From assembly GCA_964393115.1 (NCBI GenBank), contig CAYMST010000301.1:1-5645 (forward strand): a stretch of 5,645 nucleotides of DNA. The letters run 5' to 3'. The notes beneath the pieces were generated by a model. It was not told the DNA's origin. It did not search any database and worked only from the letters and a program-made list of their open reading frames with translations. This DNA is from CAYMST01 sp964393115. Lineage in GTDB: Bacteria > Bacteroidota > Bacteroidia > Cytophagales > Cyclobacteriaceae. A program made the translations under genes and the position numbers. Positions 1 through 5,645 of this stretch are shown here, one piece after another (the stretch's first letter is position 1; every line of letters starts with the position of its first letter).

Positions 1-6
1 CCTTGC

Positions 7-915
7 TCACGAGTCCCGAAACACTTTCTTCACCCTAATTAGAAATTCTCGGTGGAGGCGAAAGCTTTCTTCTTCATCGTTTTCTACAAGCTGAAGGTAA
101 CTTTCTAAGTCGTTGATGTTCAGGCTGAGCATTCGTCGCTCAATTCTTCTTACCAGTGTATGATGCTTGTACTCTGCAAAATTCAATTGGTGGTTAGATT
201 TTAGCAGATCTAATATTCTACTGAAATTTTGGCGATCTGAAATGATATGGTTGGATAACTGGCTATGCTCCGAGTGCTCTTTAATAATTGTCAGTAGTGC
301 AGGTACCAAATCCTGAAGGTGCAGTACATGCTCCACCATTCCCGTTTTGATGGCATTCGTTGGCATGCCGTCAAATGCTGCTTGATTGGGACTTTGGGCA
401 ATGGTAATGCCTCCAGCTTGCTTTATGGACATAATCCCTCTGGAGCCATCACTGCCTGTACCGCTGAGTATTACCCCAATAGATCTTTTTCCTTCAGATT
501 TGGCTAATGACTCAAAGAATATATCTATTGGTTGTCGGGTCTCTTGGTACTTATTTTTGTCAGTGAGCTTGAAGACGTTATACTCAATAGTCATGTTTTT
601 CTTCGGAGGAATCAAATACACACTTCTTCCTTTTACCTCCAAATCATTCACTACCTCATATACGGGTAAATTGGTGTGTTTAGCCAGTAATTCGGCCATC
701 AGGCTCTTGTAATCAGGCGATAGATGCTGTACGATCACAATGGCATGAGCAAAGTTTAACGGGATAAAGTCAAAAAGCTCTTTTAAAGCCTCTAGCCCCC
801 CAGCGCTTGTTCCGATTCCGATGATATGAAAATCACTGTCTTTCATGTGTGTTCGTTTATTCCAGTATGACACCGTCCTTTGCAGCGGATCATCAGCGGC
901 CTGGAAGGAAGTCAT
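7..915 (-). CDS. CheB methylesterase-CheR N-terminal domain protein, truncated CheB/CheR fusion
   Basis: 302 codons ending in TGA. Residues 29-212 form a CheB-type methylesterase domain, which in the family removes methyl groups from glutamates of chemoreceptors. All three expected catalytic residues are visible: Ser37 in GTSAGG, His64 in VQH and Asp156 in GTGSDGSRG. There is no receiver domain in front. Residues 227-288 match the CheR N-terminal helical domain (FAEYKHHTLVRRIERRM region), and residues 290-302 (EFLIRVKKVFRDS) match the start of the CheR SAM-methyltransferase domain (family pattern LLIxVTxFFRD). The frame then stops, so the methyltransferase is missing. Family CheB/CheR fusions continue for hundreds of residues, often with PAS and kinase domains. 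Skipping one base after the GAC codon would read R-E-Q, close to the family FRDxExF, which suggests a frameshift. The start is uncertain: Met1 (915) gives a 23-residue extension, while Met24 (846) lies five residues before the CheB core; neither has a clear Shine-Dalgarno. Domain identity is firm; whether the gene is intact is not. Confidence 0.88.
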   Translation of the reverse strand: MTSFQAADDPLQRTVSYWNKRTHMKDSDFHIIGIGTSAGGLEALKELFDFIPLNFAHAIVIVQHLSPDYKSLMAELLAKHTNLPVYEVVNDLEVKGRSVYLIPPKKNMTIEYNVFKLTDKNKYQETRQPIDIFFESLAKSEGKRSIGVILSGTGSDGSRGIMSIKQAGGITIAQSPNQAAFDGMPTNAIKTGMVEHVLHLQDLVPALLTIIKEHSEHSQLSNHIISDRQNFSRILDLLKSNHQLNFAEYKHHTLVRRIERRMLSLNINDLESYLQLVENDEEESFRLHREFLIRVKKVFRDS

Positions 916-1445
916 GATAAACTTTTTTGTAATGTTTTGGGCTTTATTAACTTCTATTGAATACTTCTAAACATTGATCACAACAGCTGTTTCACCATTG
1001 AATTACGCTTATGAGGTGCTTAGTCATGTTCCTTTTTTGGTATACTTTTTCATTGAATGATGTTAAACCAAAACTAAACGCCGAAGAAATACCTGACTTT
1101 TAGATTCTTCTATGAGTTTTTATTGACAAGTTGGCTGCGAATAAGCTGTTATATCTACCATAATAAATTCATAAAATGACCTTTTTGTTAGATTGAGTTT
1201 CTAGTAATAAAATTAACGATTTAGGATTGGAAATTCTACAGAAATAACTGCTTATTCTTGCAAAAGGTTGATTTTTTTGGTGATTATTGTCAGTTTTTCA
1301 GAAGCTAAACACAAGTGGCGAGTATTGTTTTGGTTAGCAACGGATAATGAATTTTATTCCTAATTGATGCTGTATAAATTAGCGTTGTTTTTGTAGGATT
1401 GCTTTAGAAAAATAAAGTTTTACGGCGTTGGAGCAAGGAAGTTCA

Positions 1446-1453
1446 TAATTTTG
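1446..1453 (+). promoter_or_regulatory. Candidate Bacteroidota -7 element of the AraC-family gene
   Basis: TAATTTTG is an exact match to the TAnnTTTG -7 consensus described for Bacteroidota primary sigma factors. It lies 34 bp upstream of the ATG at 1488, which would give a leader of roughly 25-30 nt. The -33 side is weak: the nearest TTG (1428-1430) is 15 bp upstream, shorter than the usual spacing of about 19-21. In AT-rich DNA this octamer also occurs by chance, so position is the main support. Confidence 0.4.
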
Positions 1454-1476
1454 GCCTTGGTTTAGCTTTACACAAT

Positions 1477-1484
1477 AGGTGTTT
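1477..1484 (+). promoter_or_regulatory. Ribosome binding site that favours the ATG at 1488
   Basis: The sequence AATAGGTG precedes the ATG at 1488, with AGG at 1477-1479 and 8 nt between it and the start codon. A possible GTG start at 1479 would overlap this AGG and has no Shine-Dalgarno of its own, so the shorter ATG form is preferred. The match is short, and genes of this phylum often lack a Shine-Dalgarno altogether. Confidence 0.4.
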
Positions 1485-1487
1485 TTT

Positions 1488-2597
1488 ATGGAGTGGATTT
1501 TTATATGGGCCTCTGCGCAAGCGATTATTCTTGCTGCTCTTCTGCTTAGGAAATGGAACTCTGAAGTAGGGGCTGTAAGGCTGTTATCTTTATTTTTCTT
1601 TTTGACAGGGCTTGAGATTGGTATCCAGTACCTACTGAGACATGAGTCTATTGGTGGCTCCATGGGACACGTTTGGGTATTTACCTATGAAGTGCTCAAT
1701 TACCTCTATGGTCCCGTACTGTTGTTATATTTAAAAGTCTCCAATTACCAAAAGGTAAAAGCCAAAGAGATCTTACACTTTCTGCCAGCCGTTGTATTCT
1801 TAATCTACTTTTTTATCAGTCAACCTTATATCTGGGAAGGACGCTATCGATGGATGATGGCTTGGCTATTAGACCCAGGTCGATTAATTAATCTCGGTAT
1901 ATTGGCGGTTTTTAATGCTGTCTACGTCGTTTTATGCTTTCGTCAGAAGAACCTCCATGAGGTAGGGCAAGATAAAGTTTGGTCCCGATGGATTATGTTG
2001 GTGACCTTATTCTTGGTGATCAAGGTATTGCTAATTCTTCACTCTTTGGGGTACACGGTTTTCAAACCGCAAATTTCAGCTTGGAGAGAAGGAGATATGT
2101 CCTTCATTTTTTGGCTCAATAATGTGTTTTATGCGTTGTTTAATGGAGTTATTATTCTTCTGGGGCAATTTACCATTTTTGCTAACCCAGATATTTTTAA
2201 TATCCCTGAAGTGTTTAAGCAGAAGTTTGGAAATGGCAAGTTCAGTAGTAAGCAGGCAGAAAATATCATGTCCAAGTTAGAAGACTTTGTGGTTACGCAG
2301 CAGGCGTTTTTAAATATTGAGCTCACGGAGCGATCAGTGTCGCAGAATATAGGTGTTCCGGTACATACGATCTCTAAGTTTCTAAATGACGTTCAAGAAA
2401 AGAGCTTTAAAGACTACGTCAACTACTATCGGGTGGAAGAAGCGAAACGGTTGCTGCGCATACCGAGTAATAAAGATAAAACACTGTACAGTATTGCTTT
2501 GGATAGTGGATTTCGCTCAGAGTCCACTTTTTATTCAAATTTTAAGAAGCATACAGATATGACACCTCGTCAATACAAGATTTCGGTAGAGGGTTAA
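1488..2597 (+). CDS. Membrane-anchored AraC-family transcriptional regulator (7TM-HTH)
   Basis: 369 residues from the ATG; the frame opens three codons earlier at a GTG (1479). The first 232 residues hold about seven hydrophobic segments, near residues 3-20, 32-50, 63-82, 97-113, 132-151, 168-187 and 206-231. These include features common in this Bacteroidota family, such as LNYLYGPVLLLYLK and HFLPAVVFLIYF. A linker of about 45 residues leads to a C-terminal AraC DNA-binding domain (about 275-365) with both helix-turn-helix units: one around SVSQNIGVPVHTISKFLND and one around YSIALDSGFRSESTFYSNF, closed by the family signature MTPRQYK. The length is normal for 7TM-AraC proteins (about 350-390). 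Such proteins are thought to sense a membrane or periplasmic signal and bind DNA while anchored in the inner membrane; ligand and targets cannot be read from the sequence. It is a single-gene unit, convergent with the Ada-like gene. Autoregulation is possible given the inverted repeats upstream but is inference. Confidence 0.92.
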   Translation: MEWIFIWASAQAIILAALLLRKWNSEVGAVRLLSLFFFLTGLEIGIQYLLRHESIGGSMGHVWVFTYEVLNYLYGPVLLLYLKVSNYQKVKAKEILHFLPAVVFLIYFFISQPYIWEGRYRWMMAWLLDPGRLINLGILAVFNAVYVVLCFRQKNLHEVGQDKVWSRWIMLVTLFLVIKVLLILHSLGYTVFKPQISAWREGDMSFIFWLNNVFYALFNGVIILLGQFTIFANPDIFNIPEVFKQKFGNGKFSSKQAENIMSKLEDFVVTQQAFLNIELTERSVSQNIGVPVHTISKFLNDVQEKSFKDYVNYYRVEEAKRLLRIPSNKDKTLYSIALDSGFRSESTFYSNFKKHTDMTPRQYKISVEG

Positions 2598-2614
2598 GGC
2601 TCATTGGGCTGTGT

Positions 2615-3469
2615 CTAAAGCTGAGATAGCCTTGTTGCTTCCCATCCAAGGATGGCAGCTTTTCGGGGCGATCCCCACATGTATTCACCGATATGACCAT
2701 TAGTTCTAACCACGCGATGGCACGGTATCAAATAGGCAATAGGGTTTTTCCCTACTGCAGTTCCTACCGCACGAACGGCCTTTGGATTGTTGAGTTGTGC
2801 GGCTAGTGTTCCATAAGCATACCGGTGACCATATGGGATAGAGGCTAGTGCTTTCCAAACGCGTAGTTGGAAAGGGGTGCCTTTTAGATGCAGTCTTATC
2901 TTCGATGTGATTGGAATTCCTTCAAAAACATTTTGTAAGAGTTTAATATGATCAAGCTCTCCTGCTTTGATATCGGCTTTATGAAATCGTTGCCTTAGCT
3001 CTTCTAGTCCATGATCACCTTCTTTTAGGAAAGCCATATAGCATATTCCTTTTGGGGTGGAGGCAACTATCAGTTCCCCAAAGGGCGTTGACATATAACC
3101 GTATGTAATGGTGACCCCGTCCCAAAACTGATCAGGAGAGTCTATTATCTCAATAAATTTTTGATGCGTAAGCAATTGACCATCATTATCTAATTTCTTT
3201 TTTTGAACAAATTGCTTTGGGTTGTGCAAGCCCGCGAGTGCTAAGAAGTCTTTTGGGTTTACACCACACCAGTTAGTGAATAATGCTCTTAAGCCATCCT
3301 TACTTAAACCAAATTCTTTTGAAACTTCATCAATAGACTTGATATCATGCTTCTTACGAAGTGTATGCCGAAGGACCTCGTTTATTTTGGGATAAACCGT
3401 ATAACTTTCCATACCTGCAATATACACACTCGCCTTGTTGTACTTCACCAAGAACTCCCTAAATATCAT
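2615..3469 (-). CDS. Ada-like methylated-DNA--protein-cysteine S-methyltransferase with partial AraC-type HTH
   Basis: 284 residues. The C-terminal half (about 119-279) is an O6-alkylguanine-DNA alkyltransferase: it moves the methyl group from O6-methylguanine to its own cysteine in a one-shot suicide reaction. Visible motifs are TPFGELIVASTPKG (128-141, RNase H-like subdomain), KGTPFQLRVWKAL (196-208), the arginine finger Arg233 in NPKAVRAVGTAVG, the active site IPCHRV with acceptor Cys250, and GEYMWGSPRKAAILGWE (261-277). The N-terminal part (about 44-76) resembles one AraC-type helix-turn-helix of Ada regulators (DEVSKEFGLSKDGLRALF, then GVNPKDFL). The second HTH is not recognisable; residues 77-118 look like a shortened version. 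The zinc-binding Ada domain of E. coli Ada (Cys38 methyl acceptor) is absent, so the E. coli type of methylation-triggered activation is not expected. Met1 is chosen because AAAGGTGATC sits 2 nt in front of it with AGG six bases from the ATG; Met20 has an AGG only 1 nt from the ATG. The gene has its own leader and converges on the AraC gene with 17 bp between them. Confidence 0.93.
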   Translation of the reverse strand: MIFREFLVKYNKASVYIAGMESYTVYPKINEVLRHTLRKKHDIKSIDEVSKEFGLSKDGLRALFTNWCGVNPKDFLALAGLHNPKQFVQKKKLDNDGQLLTHQKFIEIIDSPDQFWDGVTITYGYMSTPFGELIVASTPKGICYMAFLKEGDHGLEELRQRFHKADIKAGELDHIKLLQNVFEGIPITSKIRLHLKGTPFQLRVWKALASIPYGHRYAYGTLAAQLNNPKAVRAVGTAVGKNPIAYLIPCHRVVRTNGHIGEYMWGSPRKAAILGWEATRLSQL

Positions 3470-3470
3470 T

Positions 3471-3480
3471 GATCACCTTT
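3471..3480 (-). promoter_or_regulatory. Strong Shine-Dalgarno of the Ada-like gene
   Basis: On the coding strand AAAGGTGATC precedes the ATG at 3469, and the GGTGATC part is complementary to the conserved 3' end of 16S rRNA. Spacing from AGG to ATG is 6 nt. It is the best Shine-Dalgarno in the window, in a phylum where such sites are often weak, and it decides the start of the 284-residue protein. It abuts the inverted repeat at 3480-3548. Confidence 0.6.
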
Positions 3481-3548
3481 GCAAAACGATAGCCTGTAGA
3501 TATACCACCGACTTAACCTGACATCAAGGCTTAAACCTGGGTTTTGCA
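3480..3548 (-). repeat. 8-bp inverted repeat in the leader of the Ada-like gene
   Basis: TGCAAAAC (3480-3487) and GTTTTGCA (3541-3548) are perfect inverted copies 53 bp apart. Nested inside are AGCC (3491-3494) and GGCT (3528-3531), so the transcript could fold into an interrupted stem whose base touches the Shine-Dalgarno. The loop also holds near-identical CTTAACCTG (3512-3520) and CTTAAACCTG (3530-3539). The repeats are seen directly; a regulatory role is speculation, and an 8-bp repeat with a 53-base loop can occur by chance. Confidence 0.35.
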
Positions 3549-3716
3549 TTGAAGTCATAAAACGCAAATAAAGAGACGCTTATATTGAATAGGCAGCAGT
3601 GCTATGGTGACTCAATAAGCGTGTGTAAAGTGTCCATTTTAAAGTGATTTATGGATGGAATAGATTTTCTAATGCAAATTTCGGGGTAAATAGTTGGCTA
3701 TGCCAGATATGCTTGG

Positions 3717-4601
3717 TTACTGAAATTTAGTATGAGGTACTGGTGTGGTACCGTTCCAGATACCTGACGCTTTAACACCGTTCATAAATACCCGCATATT
3801 TTCCCATTCTCTTCTAAGACTAAATACCAGTACTGACTTTGGAATAGAGAAAATAGTGAAGAATAGCATAAATAAAACCTGATTTATCTTCGGCATATTT
3901 CGTTTGATAAATAAAATTCGGTTACGGGTTAAATAAAATAGTTTTAACCCGTTAAGCTTCTGTACGCTAGCACTTTCCTTATGCAGGATTTCGCTTTTGG
4001 CATGCACCGCACACTTGAATCCATTTTTTCTAAAGCGATGTGCCCAGTCGTGCTCCTCGTAATACAAAAAGTAGTCTTCAGACATTTTACCCACTACTTC
4101 AAAAGCCTTTCTGGTAAACATCATAGCTGCACCATGAGGGAGTGCGGTACTTTGAAGTGGCTCTACTGGATAGCTTCTAATGCACTGGTTACGACCAGTG
4201 ATAGGGCTGATACTCGTATATCCTGCGTATTGTATTTGTCCAGTGTCGAAGAATCTCAGAATTGGACATATAATATCGATATCCTTTGACTCTTCAAGGG
4301 TTTTAGATAACTCAAGGATGGTCGTAGATGATGTGATCGTATCGTTATTTAACAGCATGATATGATCACCCGTTGCTTGTGCGAGACCGAGGTTATTACC
4401 TCCCGCAAAGCCAAGGTTTTTCTCTGACCTTATTTCTTTGATGTGGGGATATAGCTCCTTGATGAGCTTCGCCTCATTGACACCTGTTGTATTATCGACC
4501 ACAATGATCTCAATGGTCTCATGATTTCCGAGACAGTCTAACAGCTCACACGTGTCCTTGAAGCCGTTATAATTGACGATGATAATGGATATTTTAGTCA
4601 T
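3717..4601 (-). CDS. Family 2 glycosyltransferase, WbbL/rhamnosyltransferase-like
   Basis: 294 residues, normal for this group. It is a GT-A fold enzyme that would transfer a sugar from a nucleotide-sugar donor onto a growing surface glycan on the cytoplasmic face of the membrane. Visible motifs: KISIIIVNYNG at the N-terminus (3-13), VVDNTTG (34-40), the nucleotide-binding loop NLGFAGGNNLG (62-72), the metal-binding DxD-like LLNNDT (83-88), PHGAAMMFTRKAF (155-167), and the acceptor/catalytic stretch EDYFLYYEEHDWAHRF (175-190). The order and spacing match COG1216 GT2 enzymes, many of which are rhamnosyltransferases; donor and acceptor cannot be assigned. A C-terminal hydrophobic stretch (about 241-262) may be a membrane anchor or hairpin. 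The gene starts 4 bp after the stop of the upstream glycosyltransferase gene, so the two are very likely co-transcribed and act on the same glycan. It is the last gene of that operon. There is no strong Shine-Dalgarno, so translation may be coupled. Confidence 0.92.
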   Translation of the reverse strand: MTKISIIIVNYNGFKDTCELLDCLGNHETIEIIVVDNTTGVNEAKLIKELYPHIKEIRSEKNLGFAGGNNLGLAQATGDHIMLLNNDTITSSTTILELSKTLEESKDIDIICPILRFFDTGQIQYAGYTSISPITGRNQCIRSYPVEPLQSTALPHGAAMMFTRKAFEVVGKMSEDYFLYYEEHDWAHRFRKNGFKCAVHAKSEILHKESASVQKLNGLKLFYLTRNRILFIKRNMPKINQVLFMLFFTIFSIPKSVLVFSLRREWENMRVFMNGVKASGIWNGTTPVPHTKFQ

Positions 4602-4605
4602 GGTA

Positions 4606-5645
4606 TTATTTTCTTATGGCTCTTTCCCAAACGACACTTTGACTTCCTTTAGCGAACCTGATGAAGCCTAATATGGCGGCCCAGTTCATCATGGTAAAGT
4701 AGGTGGGAACAAAAACTAATTTAAATTTTGTTTTGAGGTGCTGGAACTGAAATCCGAGGTAAGCGGTCGAGTAAAACGTTAGCTGACCCAAAAACATCAC
4801 CTGATAGAATATGCTGCCTTGTGCAGCTGCAATCCCACTGACCATAAATAGTGCAACCAATGCAAGTGGTGCTAGTGTCCATCTCAACACCCGGTGTGAA
4901 ATATATTGAAACGTCAATAGTGGGTTACGTATTGGATTGAGCAGTTGCGGAAGTCTGCTGACGGCTTGAAATCCACCCGCACATATGCGCACTTTCCTTT
5001 TCATTTCTTCTTTGATCGATGAAGATGATTTTTCCATAGCGTAGGCACCTGGCTCATAAGCGATCTTATAGCCGCATACGGTGGTTTTTAAGGTCAGGTA
5101 AAAATCTTCGATGATCGTATCTTGAGGCACTTGCTCGTATAAGGATGTTCTGATCCCAAACAGCTCTCCGGCTGCCCCCATGGCAGAGTTAAGTTGAAAG
5201 TCCCACTTTTTGAGTGTTGATTCATACCGCCAGTATAGGCCTTCACCGGCTGAAGAGGCATCATCACTGTCCTCTACTAATACCCGCTTCTCACCAGAGA
5301 CCGCACTTATCTTAGGATTTTGAAAGTGCCTGGTCATCAGTTTTAGGGCATCTTTATTGAGCAGGGTATTGGCATCGGTAAATATGGTTACCTCCGAACC
5401 GATAAGCTTCATAACCCGGTTCATGGCGTGTACTTTTCCTCTCCTTTCTGGGCTATATAATACATTAATGTCTTTGTGTTGCTCTGCACGGCTGGCCGTC
5501 TGATCCGTAGACCCATCTGCCACCACATAGATGTCGAGCTTATCTTTGGGGTAGTCGAGAGATAAGGAGTTTTTTATTTTCTCGTCTATATAGCCTTCTT
5601 CGTTGTAGGCAGGAATAATTAACGATAGTGTAGGGAAAGAGTGTA
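4606..5645 (-). CDS. Membrane-bound processive-type family 2 glycosyltransferase, N-terminus beyond the window
   Basis: The frame is open to the right edge, so the start is not visible; a GTG at 5526 is internal. The 345 visible residues begin HSFPTLSLIIPAYNEEGYID, the classic GT2 entry, followed by the first aspartate motif VVADGSTDQT (visible 40-49), TDAN (89-92, DxD-like), GAAGELFGIR (156-165), EDFYLTLKT (179-187, catalytic ED) and KRKVRICAGGFQA (215-227, at the position of the (Q/R)xxRW region). Three hydrophobic segments follow, near visible residues 256-274, 278-298 and 310-328. This is the layout of membrane glycosyltransferases related to BcsA, HasA and PgaC, which build or extend exopolysaccharides from nucleotide sugars; one or two N-terminal membrane helices probably lie outside the window. 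The first visible motif normally sits about 40-60 residues in, so little is missing. It precedes the WbbL-like gene by 4 bp and both probably belong to a surface-polysaccharide cluster. Substrate unknown. Confidence 0.92.
   Translation of the reverse strand, partial: HSFPTLSLIIPAYNEEGYIDEKIKNSLSLDYPKDKLDIYVVADGSTDQTASRAEQHKDINVLYSPERRGKVHAMNRVMKLIGSEVTIFTDANTLLNKDALKLMTRHFQNPKISAVSGEKRVLVEDSDDASSAGEGLYWRYESTLKKWDFQLNSAMGAAGELFGIRTSLYEQVPQDTIIEDFYLTLKTTVCGYKIAYEPGAYAMEKSSSSIKEEMKRKVRICAGGFQAVSRLPQLLNPIRNPLLTFQYISHRVLRWTLAPLALVALFMVSGIAAAQGSIFYQVMFLGQLTFYSTAYLGFQFQHLKTKFKLVFVPTYFTMMNWAAILGFIRFAKGSQSVVWERAIRK

Larger units (their letters stand above)
916..1487. other. AT-rich divergent intergenic region
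   Basis: About 570 bases between the minus-strand CheB/CheR gene and the plus-strand AraC gene, rich in A/T and in short stop-filled frames. It must hold the promoters of both divergent genes. Things seen in it: a perfect 10-bp palindrome AACAGCTGTT (982-991), a 30-codon frame (1011-1103) with no ribosome binding site, an interrupted hairpin (1304-1338), an inverted repeat CTAATT/AATTAG (1360-1382) and an exact TAnnTTTG element (1446-1453). A minus-strand TAGTTTTG at 1069-1076 could serve the CheB/CheR gene but has no -33 partner. I see no tRNA, other RNA gene, transposon end or convincing remnant of a larger protein. A 94-codon minus-strand frame at 1379-1663 overlaps the AraC gene and has no recognisable domain, so I treat it as spurious. 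Confidence 0.6.
3470..3716. other. Intergenic region between the glycosyltransferase operon and the Ada-like gene
   Basis: 247 bases separate the end of the glycosyltransferase pair from the start of the Ada-like gene, both on the minus strand. No terminator with a clear T-tract follows the glycosyltransferase stop; only a small TGGC-TAT-GCCA hairpin (3695-3705) is present. No TAnnTTTG element is visible for the Ada-like gene on the minus strand, so its promoter is unassigned and read-through from the operon cannot be excluded. I see no small gene here. Confidence 0.5.

Noticed and set aside
319..712. Two plus-strand frames opposite the CheB domain
   Set aside because: They are antisense to a clearly conserved methylesterase domain with all catalytic residues and show no domain of their own.
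1069..1076. Minus-strand TAGTTTTG as promoter of the CheB/CheR gene
   Set aside because: It matches TAnnTTTG, but no TTG lies at a suitable -33 distance and the leader would be over 150 nt. It was not listed as a feature of its own.
916..1487. Search for CRISPR repeats, tRNA, insertion-sequence ends or toxin-antitoxin genes in the long spacer
   Set aside because: There are no regularly spaced repeats, no cloverleaf-like sequence, no paired terminal inverted repeats with target duplication and no pair of small overlapping genes.
1379..1663. Minus-strand frame of 94 codons overlapping the start of the AraC gene
   Set aside because: It has no recognisable domain and lies largely opposite the well-supported AraC coding sequence; it is a shadow frame.
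2596..2633. AAGGCT/AGCCTT inverted repeat spanning the stops of the convergent AraC and Ada-like genes, a possible bidirectional terminator
   Set aside because: The stem is only 6 bp around a 26-base interior and no T-run follows on either strand, so it does not look like an intrinsic terminator.
3559..3568. AAAACGCAAA on the plus strand, one base from the E. coli Ada box AAAGCGCAAA, near the Ada-like gene
   Set aside because: It points away from the Ada-like gene, and this protein lacks the N-terminal zinc domain that creates the activated form in E. coli. A one-mismatch 10-mer in AT-rich DNA is weak evidence.
3981..4365. Plus-strand frames opposite the WbbL-like glycosyltransferase
   Set aside because: They are antisense to conserved GT2 motifs and encode no recognisable protein.
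5524..5526. GTG as a start codon for the right-hand glycosyltransferase
   Set aside because: The frame stays open to the right edge and upstream codons encode the conserved LSLIIPAYNEE and DIYVVADGSTD motifs, so the real start lies outside the window.

Overview
The window looks like chromosomal DNA of a low-GC member of the Bacteroidota, probably a Cytophagia-like gliding or marine lineage. The basis is a CheB fused to CheR, an AraC-type regulator with a seven-helix membrane domain, long AT-rich spacers, and one exact TAnnTTTG (Bacteroidota -7 type) element just upstream of the AraC gene. The lineage is inferred from gene content and style, not from a marker gene.

Layout from left to right. 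(1) Positions 7-915, minus strand: a chemoreceptor methylesterase (CheB) joined to the N-terminal domain of a CheR methyltransferase. The reading frame stops at the entry to the CheR catalytic domain, six bases from the window edge, so this is a truncated or frameshifted member of the CheB/CheR fusion family. (2) Positions 916-1487: an AT-rich divergent spacer with a promoter candidate and several short inverted repeats but no convincing gene. (3) Positions 1488-2597, plus strand: a membrane-anchored AraC-family transcription factor. (4) Positions 2615-3469, minus strand, convergent with it and 17 bp away: an Ada-like O6-methylguanine-DNA methyltransferase with a reduced N-terminal helix-turn-helix region. 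(5) Positions 3470-3716: a spacer that forms the leader of the Ada-like gene, with a very good Shine-Dalgarno sequence and an 8-bp inverted repeat directly against it. (6) Positions 3717-5645, minus strand: two family 2 glycosyltransferase genes in tight tandem, 4 bp apart. The upstream one is membrane-bound and runs off the right edge; the downstream one resembles WbbL-type rhamnosyltransferases.

The genes fall into independent units. The two glycosyltransferases form an operon tail, most likely the promoter-distal end of an exopolysaccharide or cell-surface glycan cluster lying to the right. The Ada-like protein repairs alkylated guanine. The AraC regulator and the CheB/CheR protein are sensory or regulatory genes with no partner visible here. 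I found no CRISPR array, tRNA, rRNA, transposase or phage gene. No clear new defence or mobile system is visible; the points most worth checking are the interrupted CheB/CheR gene, the abbreviated HTH region of the Ada-like protein and the structured leader of its gene.
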